Numbered from the stretch's first letter, positions 1 to 9,000 are shown. The stretch: DNA of 64,000 nucleotides from Actinomycetes bacterium (GCA_021798955.1 JAJZBK010000009.1:1-64000); one strand, 5' to 3'. Translations and numbers: made by a program. Notes: generated from the letters alone by a model not told the origin.

Positions 1-14
1 GTAGCGTCTCCACC

Positions 15-953
15 ATGAGCGATGCAACGCGGCAAGTCCTCGGTCCGATCGGCATCTGGACGGGCAGTCTCGACCTGGCCCCGGCGAGCGAGGCACGCGA
101 GCTGGCGGCGGAGCTCGAAGACCTCGGCTACAGCACGCTGTGGATGCCAGAGGTGGCCGGGCGTGACGTGTTCGTGCACCTGGCGCTGCTCCTGTCGTCG
201 ACGTCGCGCCTGGTCGGCGCGACGGGCATCGCCAACATCTGGGCGCGTGACGCGGTGACCATGGCGGGGGCGATGCGCGGTCTGACCGAGGCGTTCCCCG
301 ACCGCGTCGTCTTTGGTCTGGGCGTGAGCCACCGGAACCTGGTCGAAGACTTGCGAGGGCACCGCTACGAGCATCCGCTGGGCGCGATGCGACGGTACCT
401 CGAAGCGATCGATGCCGCGCCCTACACAGCCGAGCGGCCGTCGACCCCGGTACGCCGGGTGCTCGCTGCCCTCGGTCCGAAGATGCTGGCCTTGGCTGCC
501 GAGCTCGCCGATGGCGCCCATCCCTACTTCGTGACGCCTGAGCACACCGCCCAGGCTCGGGCCGCGCTCGGACCACAGCCTGTGCTCTGCCCCGAGCAGG
601 CGGCCGTGCTCGAGACCGACCCGTCGGAGGCCCGTCAGATCGCCCGGACGTACACGTCGCTCTACCTGTCCCAGCCGAACTACGTTCGCAACCTCCTCCG
701 CCTTGGCTTCGACGAAGCAGACCTTGTCGACGGCGGCAGTGACGCAGTGGTCGACGCACTGGTGGCCTGGGGGACCGTGGAAGATGTCGTGGCTCGGGTC
801 GAGGCCCACCTCGAGGCCGGTGCCGACCACGTGTGCGTCCAGCCGATCGTCGCCGGTCGGCGCACGATCCCGCGCCTGCAGTGGCAGGAACTGGCGCCGG
901 CCCTGGTTGAGACCGGTCGGCGTCACACCTCGGGCAGAGCAGCGCATCCTTGA
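15..953 (+). CDS. LLM-class F420-dependent oxidoreductase
   Basis: A 312-residue single-domain protein of the luciferase-like monooxygenase superfamily. The N-terminal GPIGIWTGSL strand, the GYSTLWMPE segment, and the later TGIANIWARD and FGLGVSHRNL blocks are typical of the actinobacterial subgroup that uses reduced coenzyme F420 (TIGR03620-like). Such enzymes are TIM barrels that move hydride from F420H2 to varied small substrates; the substrate cannot be read from sequence. The ATG at 15 fits the family N-terminus, but the window edge hides its promoter and any operon partner upstream. The gene runs convergently toward asnB. An F420H2:NADP+ oxidoreductase at 12.4 kb supports use of F420 by this organism. 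The family is secure; F420 rather than FMN is inferred. Confidence 0.85.
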   Translation: MSDATRQVLGPIGIWTGSLDLAPASEARELAAELEDLGYSTLWMPEVAGRDVFVHLALLLSSTSRLVGATGIANIWARDAVTMAGAMRGLTEAFPDRVVFGLGVSHRNLVEDLRGHRYEHPLGAMRRYLEAIDAAPYTAERPSTPVRRVLAALGPKMLALAAELADGAHPYFVTPEHTAQARAALGPQPVLCPEQAAVLETDPSEARQIARTYTSLYLSQPNYVRNLLRLGFDEADLVDGGSDAVVDALVAWGTVEDVVARVEAHLEAGADHVCVQPIVAGRRTIPRLQWQELAPALVETGRRHTSGRAAHP

Positions 954-966
954 GGATGGTGTCCGC

Positions 967-989
967 TCCGGGGAGCAGACTGCTCCGGA
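967..989. terminator. possible hairpin after the F420 oxidoreductase
   Basis: GGAGC and GCTCC form a stem around a 5-base loop, extended by flanking TCC and GGA with a small bulge. It lies just past the stop codon at 953, in the 187-base convergent gap before asnB. No T-run follows, so an intrinsic terminator is only a possibility. The rest of the gap shows nothing recognisable. Confidence 0.3.
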
Positions 990-1140
990 GGGCAGCGTCC
1001 TACGACGGCTGGGGCCCAGTGCGGGGGAGCGCAGCCGACGACACCGAGGGGGTCGTCCTTGCTGCAGGGCGGCGCACCGTCACGCGCTCGCTGCCGGCGC
1101 CCCGTCGGTTCGTCCCGACTGCTCGTGGATCCTCCGCGGC

Positions 1141-2730
1141 TCAGGGGACCGGAGGGGAGCTGGTGCCAGATGTCCGCAGCGAGCGGCGGAGGTTCCAACG
1201 GAGCGCACCGAGGAAGTCAAGCGCCTGCTCGGTGGGCGAGTAGCCGGGAGTTTCGACCGCGGACCGCACTGCGGCGTCGAGGTCATACCCGTTCGACTCC
1301 AGCACGTTCGAGAAGTCGCGGCGGGCTGGGCCGAGCAGTTCGTAGCCGAGCGATTGGTAGGTGCGCGGAAAGAGGGGGCGGAACAGCCGGACCCGTTCAT
1401 GGAGACCGGAGGCGTGGGAGAGGGGGAGCTTCCGTCGGCGGAGCACGTAGTCGGGGAGGTGCCCGGCGGCCGCTTGGCGCAGGATCCACTTCTCGACCCC
1501 GTCGCGGACCTTCAGGTGGGGAGGAACCCGCATGGCTAGTTCAACCAGGTCGATGTCGAGGAAGGGGACCCGGGCTTCGACCCCGTGGCCCATGGAGGCT
1601 CGGTCGACGCGTTGGAGCTCGGTCCGGCCCAGGTTGCCGAGCTTGTGGGCGAAGAGACGTTGCCGGGCTGGCGCATCGGTATCGCGGTACATGGCGTAGC
1701 CGCCGAAGAGCTCGTCTGCACCGTCTCCGCAGAGGACGACCTTCACGCCGGCCCGGTGCACGCCCTCGTAGAGCCGGTTCGAGATGGTCGCGTTGATCAC
1801 ATCGCCGTACTCCGTGAGCTCGGAGCTGGCGATCGCCTCGCGCACGTCACGCCACCGGAGCTGGCGTGGTTCGACGGTGAGGACCTCGTGAGGGACGCCG
1901 AGGTCGGCGGCCAGCCGCCGTGCCGTCGCGACGTCCTCGCTGTCCGCCGTGCCGATGGTGAAAGCTACGCAGTCCGAGTGGTGTCGAAGGGCGGTTGCCA
2001 GCACGTAGGAGCTGTCCAAGCCCCCCGAGAGCACGACGCCGACGGTGAGGTCGGTGTCGACCCGTGCGGCAACCGAGGCGTCGAAGGCGGCGTCCAGCGC
2101 GGTGACAGCCTCGTCTGGGTCGTCAAGCGGAGCGAGGCCCTCGCCGAGGTGGAACAGGTCGACGTAGGGAGCGAGCTTCGGGTCCGACCCGGGCTCTGCC
2201 CAGCCGTGGTGACCTGGCGGCACCTCGTGCACCGGAAGGCCCAAGGGCACGAGGGCCTTGAGCTCCGAAGCAACGGACAGGGTCTGGCCAGCTCGGACCC
2301 AGTAGAGCGGCTTGACGCCGAGCGGGTCTCGACCGAGGTAGACGCGGCCGGTGGTTCGTTCGACGACGGCGAAGGCGAACTCGCCCCGGAGACGACTAAC
2401 GCCCGCCGTGCCCCAGTGGAGAAAAGCCTCGAGGACCACCTCGGTGTCGCTCTCGCTGCGCAAGCGGGCGCCGTTGCCGGCGAGGGCATCACGCAGCTCC
2501 CGGTAGTTGAAGACCTCGCCGTTGTAGCAGAGGGCGAAGGCGCCGTCGGCTGAGACCCACGGCTGTCGAGCCCGCTCGCGATCGACGATCTTGAGCCGTT
2601 GGGTGCCGAGCCGGAGGTCAGGTTCGATCAGCACTTCCTCGGACTCACCGCGCGGGCGGATGGCGTCGAGCATCTGGCGGAAACGCGCGTCGCTGCCGTC
2701 GGGTCCCACGATCAGGGCGATGCCGCACAT
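1141..2730 (-). CDS. asnB: glutamine-hydrolysing asparagine synthetase (class B)
   Basis: A 529-residue enzyme making asparagine from aspartate, glutamine and ATP, or amidating another carboxylate. The N-terminal glutaminase begins MCGI with the catalytic Cys2 and carries YNGEVFNY (about 69-76) and DPLGVKPLYW (135-144). The synthetase domain has the ATP pyrophosphatase loop SGGLDSS at 235-241 and the later GDGADELFGGY block. Length is at the short end for the family. The usual RGPD after the N-terminal domain start reads RGES here. It follows an M15-like metallopeptidase gene by only 3 bases on the same strand, so the two are probably co-transcribed. In actinobacteria some AsnB-like proteins (LtsA) amidate cell-wall peptide; with a peptidase partner that role is possible here, but it is inference. 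Confidence 0.93.
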   Translation of the reverse strand: MCGIALIVGPDGSDARFRQMLDAIRPRGESEEVLIEPDLRLGTQRLKIVDRERARQPWVSADGAFALCYNGEVFNYRELRDALAGNGARLRSESDTEVVLEAFLHWGTAGVSRLRGEFAFAVVERTTGRVYLGRDPLGVKPLYWVRAGQTLSVASELKALVPLGLPVHEVPPGHHGWAEPGSDPKLAPYVDLFHLGEGLAPLDDPDEAVTALDAAFDASVAARVDTDLTVGVVLSGGLDSSYVLATALRHHSDCVAFTIGTADSEDVATARRLAADLGVPHEVLTVEPRQLRWRDVREAIASSELTEYGDVINATISNRLYEGVHRAGVKVVLCGDGADELFGGYAMYRDTDAPARQRLFAHKLGNLGRTELQRVDRASMGHGVEARVPFLDIDLVELAMRVPPHLKVRDGVEKWILRQAAAGHLPDYVLRRRKLPLSHASGLHERVRLFRPLFPRTYQSLGYELLGPARRDFSNVLESNGYDLDAAVRSAVETPGYSPTEQALDFLGALRWNLRRSLRTSGTSSPPVP

Positions 2731-2733
2731 GGA

Positions 2734-3741
2734 TCAGGCGGTTCCAGCGCTTCCAGCGGTGCGCTCGTACTCTGCCTGCATGACGGAGCGGTGCTCGGGG
2801 CTGAGGCAGAGATGCCACGCATGGCCTTCGTCGATCACGTTGACGACGCCCGCGTCCTGCAGCTCGAGGAGCGCTCCAGCCAGTGCTTCGTCGGCATGAA
2901 AACGGGAGAACCACTGCATGGCGACGTCGAAGGCGAAGCCGACGCAGTGGGCGCTCGGCAGGACTGCGGAGTAGCCCAGCTCGCGCAGCCGCTGCTGCTG
3001 ATCGACGGACCGCAGAGCACTCGTCAGCCACAGCGGAGGCGTGCCCGGAGGTGCCACCGAGGCGAACGAGCGTGCCACGGTGTTCAGCAGGGCGACTCCT
3101 TCGGGCCGCACGAGGTCGTGGCTGAGGCCCGACGTATGAGGCTGGCGCCCTGGCCGCAGGGTTCGAAGGGCGCGGTCGCGGACACGTCCAGGCAGGCCAC
3201 GCGGTTGGAGCTTGTAGCGGAAGCGGAGCTTGCCGAGCCGGTGGAGCCGGTCGAGGCCGACCAGCTCGGGCGAGCTGTCGATGTCCGCTGACGACGCGAA
3301 GGGAGCTTGCGCACCCCACCAGACGGTGTCGATCTGGGAGAGGAGGAAGATCCGGACGACGCTCGGTCGGTCGGAGGCGGAGCTCGGCGAGCCCGGCCGA
3401 AAGCGAGAGACCTCGCTGACGAGGGTGGCTCGTACGGCGTCCACGCCGCCTGCCACACGCTCGAGGACGGTCGTGAAGGGGGGTTCGGTGAGCTGGTCGC
3501 CGACGACGGCGTCAACCCGGGCTGTGACGTCGGCACCGGCGAGGGCGCGGTCGACGACGAGCTCGCGATGGAGGGCATTGACTGCTTGGCGGTACGTGGC
3601 GAGGACGGCCTGAGCGATGGCTCCTGGCGGGTCCGACGCCGAGGCGACACCAGGGGTGACGGAGTCGGCTGGGGCCGGGTCGGTGGCCGGCGAGAGGAGC
3701 GAAGGCGACAGCTCGTGCCGCTGGTGACCGTCGACGTTCAT
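2734..3741 (-). CDS. M15-like (D-Ala-D-Ala carboxypeptidase fold) metallopeptidase, putative
   Basis: A 335-residue protein with no clear signal peptide. The C-terminal third looks like the M15/VanY fold: SAHCVGFAFD at 263-272 supplies a likely His265 and Asp272 zinc pair, and HAWH at 307-310 supplies the third ligand His310. M15 enzymes normally have Glu three residues before that last His (EPWH or EWWH); here that position is His307, with Glu305 nearby, so catalysis may be altered or lost. The N-terminal 200 residues match nothing I recognise. It is the first gene of an operon with asnB, 3 bases apart. Peptidoglycan peptide processing is the natural guess, but a cytoplasmic role is also open. 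Confidence 0.6.
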   Translation of the reverse strand: MNVDGHQRHELSPSLLSPATDPAPADSVTPGVASASDPPGAIAQAVLATYRQAVNALHRELVVDRALAGADVTARVDAVVGDQLTEPPFTTVLERVAGGVDAVRATLVSEVSRFRPGSPSSASDRPSVVRIFLLSQIDTVWWGAQAPFASSADIDSSPELVGLDRLHRLGKLRFRYKLQPRGLPGRVRDRALRTLRPGRQPHTSGLSHDLVRPEGVALLNTVARSFASVAPPGTPPLWLTSALRSVDQQQRLRELGYSAVLPSAHCVGFAFDVAMQWFSRFHADEALAGALLELQDAGVVNVIDEGHAWHLCLSPEHRSVMQAEYERTAGSAGTA

Positions 3742-3944
3742 AAGGGCGAGTGCTCGAGCCGTGCTGTCGCTGCCGACTGGCTCGATGTAGCTCCTGTCAG
3801 CTCCTGCACGGTGATGGCAGGAGTCGGGCCAAGGCTTGGTGGGTGCAAGGCTCTGTCCAAGAAGACTAGCGAGCCGCGACCTGGTCCCGCGACGAACCGT
3901 CCTCGCTGGACCGGAGCAGGGACGGGTCCACCAGACGAGGCCCT

Positions 3945-3985
3945 GGCTTTACGCCGACTGGGGGGCTTTCACGACGACTGGGGGG
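3945..3985. repeat. imperfect direct repeat of about 20 bp
   Basis: Two near-identical copies of GGCTTT(C)ACGNCGACTGGGG stand back to back at 3945-3963 and 3964-3985. The second copy covers the stop codon of the DUF2510 gene. They sit in the 227-base gap between that gene and the M15-like gene. The remainder of the gap should hold the promoter of the M15-like/asnB operon, but no convincing box was found. Confidence 0.6.
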
Positions 3986-5141
3986 CGGGATGGGTGTGGT
4001 TGGTCCAGGACGTCCCGTCGTAGTAGCGGAGTTGACCGGAGCGGGCGTAGTCCGGGTACCAGCCGGCAGGGAAGGACGGCGTCGTTGCCCCGGTGCCGTT
4101 CCGTGCGGAGGTGCCGTTCGGTGCGGTGGTGCCGTTGGGTGCGGTGGTGCCGTTGGGTGCGGTGGTGCCGTTGGGTGCGGTGGTGCCGATTGCGTGCTGG
4201 GACCGAGCGAGCTGGGCGAGTGCCTCGCCGAGCGGCGGCAACCCAGCCAGCCGGACCGGCCCGGGATGGTGGTGGTCGGGTGCGAGCAAGGCAGGAGGCT
4301 CGGGGATCGCGTGGGAAACTGGACTGGCGCCGACTGGACTGGCGCCGACTGGGGTTGACGACAGTGGCTGGGCGCCGCCAGTGAACGTGGTGGCACCCGT
4401 GTTGTGCGAGGACGGCAGTACCGAGACGAAGACGTCGTTGCCGGCCGACGAGGCGGGAAGGTCGACCGGTTCGACGCGCCCGGTGCGCCTGGGTGCAGGG
4501 AAGATGGCCCACGCCAGCAGGAGCAGGGCGCAGGCGGCGGCTCCGACGTACGTTCCGGGTGCCGGCTCCAGGCCCCGCCCCGCCCCGCTCGAGAAGAATG
4601 CGAAACGGGAGAGGTGGTTCTCCTGTTGGTACGCGGCGACGACGGGAGCGGCGGCGACTATGCCGAGGAGGAAGGCGAGGACGCGAACGCGCTCGAACCT
4701 GGCGAGCTGGGACTCGACGGCAGCCAACCCGGCGACGGCGATCAGCAACCAGGCAAGGCTGCGCCGCCATCCGCTGTCGAGGACCCCGAAGAGCGTGAGG
4801 TGTGCGTGGGCAGCCGTGGTGGCCCACGGCAGCAGCGAGGAAGCGCCGAGCAGCGCCGCGACCGCGAGCACGCCGATGCGGGGCCAGCTGAGCTGCTTGC
4901 GAGCGTCGGGTCGGTAGCGAGTCCGAACGGGTCGGGAGGGCTTGTCGGCGAGAGCGGAAGCCGCCTCGCTGCGCTGGAGCTCAGCGACGGCCGCGGCCCA
5001 ACCTGCGTCGTCCTTGGGAAAACGTCCGAGGGCACGCGGGAAGGCGTCGTAACGGTTCATGACAGCCCAGCAGTCCGGCATCTCGACCACGACGAGCCGT
5101 TCGCCGGCCAGCCGGACCGTGAAGCCGTGCACTGTCGTCAC
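3969..5141 (-). CDS. four-helix membrane protein with C-terminal DUF2510 domain
   Basis: A 390-residue protein of unknown function. About 80 cytosolic residues precede four predicted membrane segments between roughly residues 86 and 225. A long Pro/Ser/Thr/Gly linker follows. The C-terminus ends in a DUF2510 domain, PAGWYPDYARSGQLRYYDG plus SWTNH, a short WY-rich actinobacterial module usually attached to membrane proteins. Between linker and domain lies a run of the hexapeptide NGTTAP (about residues 319-349), encoded by the 18-bp repeat at 4094-4183. The GTG start at 5141 is preceded by a strong AAGGGGG Shine-Dalgarno about 6 bases upstream. It stands alone, upstream of but separate from the M15-like/asnB operon. 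Confidence 0.75.
   Translation of the reverse strand: MTTVHGFTVRLAGERLVVVEMPDCWAVMNRYDAFPRALGRFPKDDAGWAAAVAELQRSEAASALADKPSRPVRTRYRPDARKQLSWPRIGVLAVAALLGASSLLPWATTAAHAHLTLFGVLDSGWRRSLAWLLIAVAGLAAVESQLARFERVRVLAFLLGIVAAAPVVAAYQQENHLSRFAFFSSGAGRGLEPAPGTYVGAAACALLLLAWAIFPAPRRTGRVEPVDLPASSAGNDVFVSVLPSSHNTGATTFTGGAQPLSSTPVGASPVGASPVSHAIPEPPALLAPDHHHPGPVRLAGLPPLGEALAQLARSQHAIGTTAPNGTTAPNGTTAPNGTTAPNGTSARNGTGATTPSFPAGWYPDYARSGQLRYYDGTSWTNHTHPAPQSS
4094..4183. repeat. 18-bp tandem repeat, five units
   Basis: Unit GTGCCGTTGGGTGCGGTG on the + strand, with a degenerate first copy at 4094-4111 and four close copies to 4183. It encodes the (NGTTAP)n linker just before the DUF2510 domain. The period is a multiple of 3, so unit gain or loss keeps the frame. 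Confidence 0.9.
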
Positions 5142-5183
5142 CGTTCACCCCCTTCGGGCACTTCACGACGGGGAGCCGCTCGT

Positions 5184-5221
5184 CTGCATCCGGCAGTGGC
5201 TGCTGCATCCGGCAGTGGCTG
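5184..5221. repeat. 19-bp perfect tandem duplication upstream of the DUF2510 gene
   Basis: CTGCATCCGGCAGTGGCTG occurs twice without a gap. Each copy holds a small dyad (CTGC, 5 bases, GCAG). It lies 43-80 bases before the GTG start of the DUF2510 gene, where a regulator could bind. The rest of the 220-base gap shows no other feature. Confidence 0.6.
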
Positions 5222-5361
5222 CAGGGTCCTTGGGTCCTACTGATCCAGCGTACAAGGTGCGCATCTGCACCAGCAGGACCCCCCAGGGGACGGTGATGCA
5301 GTGGGCGGGCAGCAGCCGCTCGAGCGAGGCTGGCGCGGCTGTGTCGATCGAGCAGTTGGGG

Positions 5362-6099
5362 TCAGACGGCTCCTGGCAGAGGACGCGGCTCGAACCGGGT
5401 CTCGACGACGGTTTCGCCTTCGCGGGCGACCTGGTAGGCCCCTTTGCCGCGGAGCTCGGTGACCGCTTCGACGAGCGTCGTGCCCCGGTAGACGAGACCA
5501 ACGCCGTCGTCGGTGGCATAGCCGTCAGGGAGATGGCCCTCGGCGATCAGTCGTTGGAACAGAGGTCGACGCTGCGTCTCCGAGTCGTAGTGGACGCCGT
5601 TGGAGTAGGGCAGGAAGCCGAGCCCGTTGGCGATCGGCCGCAGGTCGGGCCCGAACGAGTCGGTGGTCCCTCCCGCGTGCCAGCAGATCGACCCGGCCGA
5701 GACCCCGGCCAAGACGACGCCACGGACCCAGGCCTCGCCGAAGACGGTGTCCCAGCCGTGCAGGCGCCACAGGGCGAGCAGGTTTGCCACGCTCCCACCC
5801 CCGACCCAGACCACGTCGGAGTCGAGCACGTGGTGGAGGACGTCACCGACGTTGGGCATGGGGAAGACGTTGAGGTGCGAGACGGCCACACCGGCAACCC
5901 GCCCGGCTTCGTTGAGCCAAGCCTGCGTCGTGCGTTGGTCGCCACCGGCGGTCCCGACGTGGCAGAGGCGTGGTGCTCGTCCGCTCACACCGGCCAGCTC
6001 GATGGCGTACAGGACGAGCGGCGCGAGCTCGAGCTCGGTGCGGCTACCCCGACGGAGCCCTCCCGAGGTGGCGACGATGGTAGGTGCGTCGGCGGCCAT
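5362..6099 (-). CDS. pepE: peptidase E-like dipeptidase (family S51)
   Basis: A 245-residue cytoplasmic serine peptidase related to dipeptidase E (Asp-X dipeptides) and cyanophycinase. The family pattern is clear: a GGGSVANLLALW segment, then the nucleophile elbow GVSAGSICW with the catalytic Ser, then a His-containing NGVHYDSE segment. The open frame extends well upstream, but MAADAPTIVATSGG is the right start: it gives the normal family length and puts a TACGCT box exactly 6 bases before the ATG, the layout of a leaderless transcript. Substrate could be alpha-aspartyl dipeptides; no cyanophycin synthetase is nearby, so a cyanophycinase role has no local support. Confidence 0.85.
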   Translation of the reverse strand: MAADAPTIVATSGGLRRGSRTELELAPLVLYAIELAGVSGRAPRLCHVGTAGGDQRTTQAWLNEAGRVAGVAVSHLNVFPMPNVGDVLHHVLDSDVVWVGGGSVANLLALWRLHGWDTVFGEAWVRGVVLAGVSAGSICWHAGGTTDSFGPDLRPIANGLGFLPYSNGVHYDSETQRRPLFQRLIAEGHLPDGYATDDGVGLVYRGTTLVEAVTELRGKGAYQVAREGETVVETRFEPRPLPGAV

Positions 6100-6105
6100 C
6101 GTCCG

Positions 6106-6111
6106 AGCGTA
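6106..6111 (-). promoter_or_regulatory. leaderless promoter -10 box of pepE
   Basis: TACGCT on the minus strand ends 6 bases before the ATG at 6099, so transcription would begin at or next to the start codon. No Shine-Dalgarno is visible. It is one of a set with the same geometry in this window. Confidence 0.6.
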
Positions 6112-6229
6112 GCGACGCCCCACGCCCCACGCCCCACCCCCCACGGCTGTCGGCGGGTGCGGTGCGGACGGGAGGCGAGTGTGGCGGGGGGGTAGGCTGG
6201 CGCGGGCAGAGCTAAAGGGGGACTGCACC

Positions 6230-7663
6230 ATGACGGTATCTGAGATGGTCAAGCGGGACGCGCTCTTCATCGGGGGAACGTGGGCCGCTTCGTCCGGAAC
6301 TGGGACGATGACGGTGGTCGACTCGACGACCGAAGAGCCGATGGGCACCATCCCCGAAGGAACCCCCGAAGACGTCGACCGGGCGGTGGCGGCGGCACGC
6401 CAGGCGGCGCCGGCGTGGGCGGCAACGCCAGTTGGCGAGCGTACGGCCCTGATGACCAGGGTCAGCGAGGCGCTCAGCGCGCGGACGGACGAGCTCGCCA
6501 CGCTGATCAGCCGTGAGGTGGGGATGCCCTACGTGCTATCGCAGCTGGTCCAGGTCGGCCTGCCGGCCTTCACCTTTGGCTCGGTGGCCCAGTTGGCGGC
6601 CGACTTCACCTGGGAGCAGACGATCGGCAACTCGCTGGTGGTGCGCGAGCCGATCGGGGTGGTGGGCTGCATCACGCCGTGGAACTACCCACTCCATCAG
6701 ATCGCCGCCAAGGTCGCCCCGGCACTGGCCGCTGGATGCACGGTCGTGGTCAAGCCGAGTGAAGTGGCTCCGCTGAACGCCTTCGTCCTGGCCGAGATCA
6801 TGGAGGAGGTCGGCGTCCCGAGTGGCGTCTTCAACCTGGTGACCGGTGCCGGTCCTGTCGTGGGGGAGGCCATCGCCGCCCACCGTGACGTCGACATGGT
6901 CTCCTTCACCGGGTCGACCCGGGCGGGGCGACGGGTGACCGAGGTGGCCGCGGCGACCGTCAAGCGCGTGGCGCTCGAGCTGGGTGGGAAGTCGGCCAAC
7001 GTCATCCTCGACGACGCCGACCTGGCCGTCGCCGTGCCGGACGGGGTCGGGAAGTGCTACCTCAATTCGGGGCAGACCTGCAGCGCCTTGACCCGGATGC
7101 TCGTCCCGCGGGACAAGCTCGCCGCGGTCGAGGAACTGGCGGTGGCAGCCGCCGAGTCGTTTGCTCCGGGGGACCCGTCCGACCCTGCAACGAGGTTGGG
7201 CCCCCTCGTGTCCGCCGCCCAGCGGGACCGAGTCCGCAGCTACATCGACAAGGGGATCGGCGAGGGGGCCACGCTGCTCACCGGGGGAACCGAGCCGCCC
7301 GATGGCCTCTCACGGGGGTTCTTCGTGCGACCAACGGTGTTCTCCAACGTCACCAACGACATGACGATCGCCCGCGAGGAGATCTTCGGCCCCGTCCTGT
7401 GCATCATGCCGTACGACTCGGAGGAGGAGGCGGTCGAGATCGCCAACGGCACCGACTACGGGCTTGCCGGAGGCGTGTGGTCGGCAGACAAGGATCGGGC
7501 AATCGCCATGGCGCGTCGGCTTCGCACCGGACAGGTGGAGGTCAACGGGGGTGCCTTCAACCCGCTGGCACCCTTCGGCGGCTACAAGCAGTCGGGCAAC
7601 GGGCGTGAGTATGGCCCCTTCGGCTTCGAAGAGTTCCTCGAGGTGAAGTCGCTCCAGCTGTGA
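6230..7663 (+). CDS. NAD(P)-dependent aldehyde dehydrogenase
   Basis: A 477-residue member of the aldehyde dehydrogenase superfamily, which oxidises aldehydes to carboxylic acids. Catalytic residues are all present: Asn152 in TPWNYPL, Glu250 in [11 protein letters not shown] and Cys284 in GQTCSAL; the Rossmann FTGST motif is at 226-230. The C-terminal [15 protein letters not shown] is typical. The ATG at 6230 follows an AAAGGGGG Shine-Dalgarno about 8 bases upstream, and a TAGGCT box at 6193-6198 could be its -10; a longer in-frame start at 6179 would run through that box and is less likely. The gene is monocistronic and converges on cobL. Its specific aldehyde is unknown. Confidence 0.9.
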   Translation: MTVSEMVKRDALFIGGTWAASSGTGTMTVVDSTTEEPMGTIPEGTPEDVDRAVAAARQAAPAWAATPVGERTALMTRVSEALSARTDELATLISREVGMPYVLSQLVQVGLPAFTFGSVAQLAADFTWEQTIGNSLVVREPIGVVGCITPWNYPLHQIAAKVAPALAAGCTVVVKPSEVAPLNAFVLAEIMEEVGVPSGVFNLVTGAGPVVGEAIAAHRDVDMVSFTGSTRAGRRVTEVAAATVKRVALELGGKSANVILDDADLAVAVPDGVGKCYLNSGQTCSALTRMLVPRDKLAAVEELAVAAAESFAPGDPSDPATRLGPLVSAAQRDRVRSYIDKGIGEGATLLTGGTEPPDGLSRGFFVRPTVFSNVTNDMTIAREEIFGPVLCIMPYDSEEEAVEIANGTDYGLAGGVWSADKDRAIAMARRLRTGQVEVNGGAFNPLAPFGGYKQSGNGREYGPFGFEEFLEVKSLQL

Positions 7664-7679
7664 GACGTCGCGTCGGCGG

Positions 7680-8912
7680 TCAGCTCGTTTCGCCAGGCCC
7701 CCAGGCCACGAACACCGGGCCGTCGGCCGCGATCCCCCAGGCGCCGCCAGCGGTGCGCTGACCACGGTTGACCGCCAGCTGGACGAGGTTGCCCAGTCGA
7801 CCTGCCGCGGCCGCGGCACCTTCGAGGTCGGCCTGGGAGGTGACGACGACCCCGCCGGGCCGGAGGCGTTCGAGGACGTAGTCGAGGGCGACGAGGCCGC
7901 CAGTGCCCACGAAGGCGCGGTCGGGGTCGGGGAGCAGCTCACACGCATCGGGGACGTGCCCGTGCACCACGTTCACCATGGCTCCCCCGCTCCGTGCGGC
8001 AGCGGTGAGCTGTGCAGCGCGGTCACCTTGTTCCTCGACGGCAAAGGCGGTGAGCCCCGGGCTGATGCTGGCAGCTTCGATGGCGACGCTGCCGCCGCCG
8101 ACCTCCCACAGCACGCCCGCCCGAGGGAGGCGCAGCTTGCCCAGGATGACGGCGCGCACCTCCGCATCCGGGACGACGGTTCCCTCGAGGAAGAAGGCGT
8201 CGTCGGGAAGGCTCCAGGCGAGCGGGGGCTCGGCGCCGCTGGCGGCGCCCCAGCCGACGAGCGGTCGGCCGGCCGGGCCGACCAGGACGACGATCGAACA
8301 GGGCTGGAACGTGCCGGTCGCCAGGGCGTCGAGTGTGACGACGGTGACCTCCTCCTGGTGAGTCCCGAGCCTGGAGCAGACAGCGGCGACGTCGACGGTG
8401 GCCGATGCCCGACGGAGCGCCCGGCCGATGCGCTCTGGTGGTGCGAGGGCGCTGGCGAGGACCGCGGCCTTGCTAGCCGGCCTGAGGTCCCGGATGACGT
8501 CGTCGAGGGGTCGTCCCTCGGTGGCGACGACCACCGCGTCGTCCCAAGGGAGGCCGAGCCGGGCGAAGGCGACCGAGACAGGGGACGGGGCGGGCATGAC
8601 GCGGAGCCGGCGGCGGTCGAGGACGCGGAGCAGGGAGCGCAGGATCCCGAAGAAGCCAGGGTCCCCGGAAGCGAGCAGGCAGACGGAACGGCCCTGGCGG
8701 ACGGCCGCCGCCGCCCGCCGACAAGCGTCGTCGTCGTCCTCGGCGGCTGCCACCGCGGCGCGGGGTAGGTTGAGGCGTTCGAGCAGCGCCAGGTGGCGTC
8801 GATCGCCGACGACCAGGTGGGCGGCGGCGAGGGCCCGCACAGCGTCGGGAGGGAGTGCCGCCGGGTCGTCGCTGGCGACGCCGACTACGGTGCAGATGCC
8901 GTGCTCAGCCAT
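7680..8912 (-). CDS. cobL: precorrin-6Y C5,15-methyltransferase (decarboxylating), CbiE-CbiT fusion
   Basis: A 410-residue bifunctional enzyme of cobalamin ring synthesis. The N-terminal half is CbiE (tetrapyrrole methylase): VVGVASDDPAALP near the start, LLASGDPGFFGI, then MPAPSPVSVAFARLGLPWDD. The C-terminal half is CbiT: FFLEGTVVPDAEVRAVIL, LWEVGGGSVAIE as the SAM-binding loop, and a closing PVFVAWGP. Together they methylate C5 and C15 and decarboxylate the acetate side chain. Length matches other CobL fusions. The start is placed at MAEHGICTVVG, giving the usual family N-terminus; an upstream in-frame extension is Arg/Ala-rich and unlike the family. No other cobalamin gene is in the window. 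Confidence 0.9.
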   Translation of the reverse strand: MAEHGICTVVGVASDDPAALPPDAVRALAAAHLVVGDRRHLALLERLNLPRAAVAAAEDDDDACRRAAAAVRQGRSVCLLASGDPGFFGILRSLLRVLDRRRLRVMPAPSPVSVAFARLGLPWDDAVVVATEGRPLDDVIRDLRPASKAAVLASALAPPERIGRALRRASATVDVAAVCSRLGTHQEEVTVVTLDALATGTFQPCSIVVLVGPAGRPLVGWGAASGAEPPLAWSLPDDAFFLEGTVVPDAEVRAVILGKLRLPRAGVLWEVGGGSVAIEAASISPGLTAFAVEEQGDRAAQLTAAARSGGAMVNVVHGHVPDACELLPDPDRAFVGTGGLVALDYVLERLRPGGVVVTSQADLEGAAAAAGRLGNLVQLAVNRGQRTAGGAWGIAADGPVFVAWGPGETS

Positions 8913-9000
8913 GGCCGCCGACCGTCGCCGGGCCCGGCCGAGGTGGCGTCTGCGAGCGCTGGCGGGACATGGCCACGACATGGTAGCGGTCGACGCTCGG

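Noticed and set aside
1585-2553. Long + strand reading frame (322 codons) opposite asnB
   Set aside because: It is an antisense shadow caused by GC-rich codon usage; the minus strand encodes a complete asparagine synthetase with all motifs.
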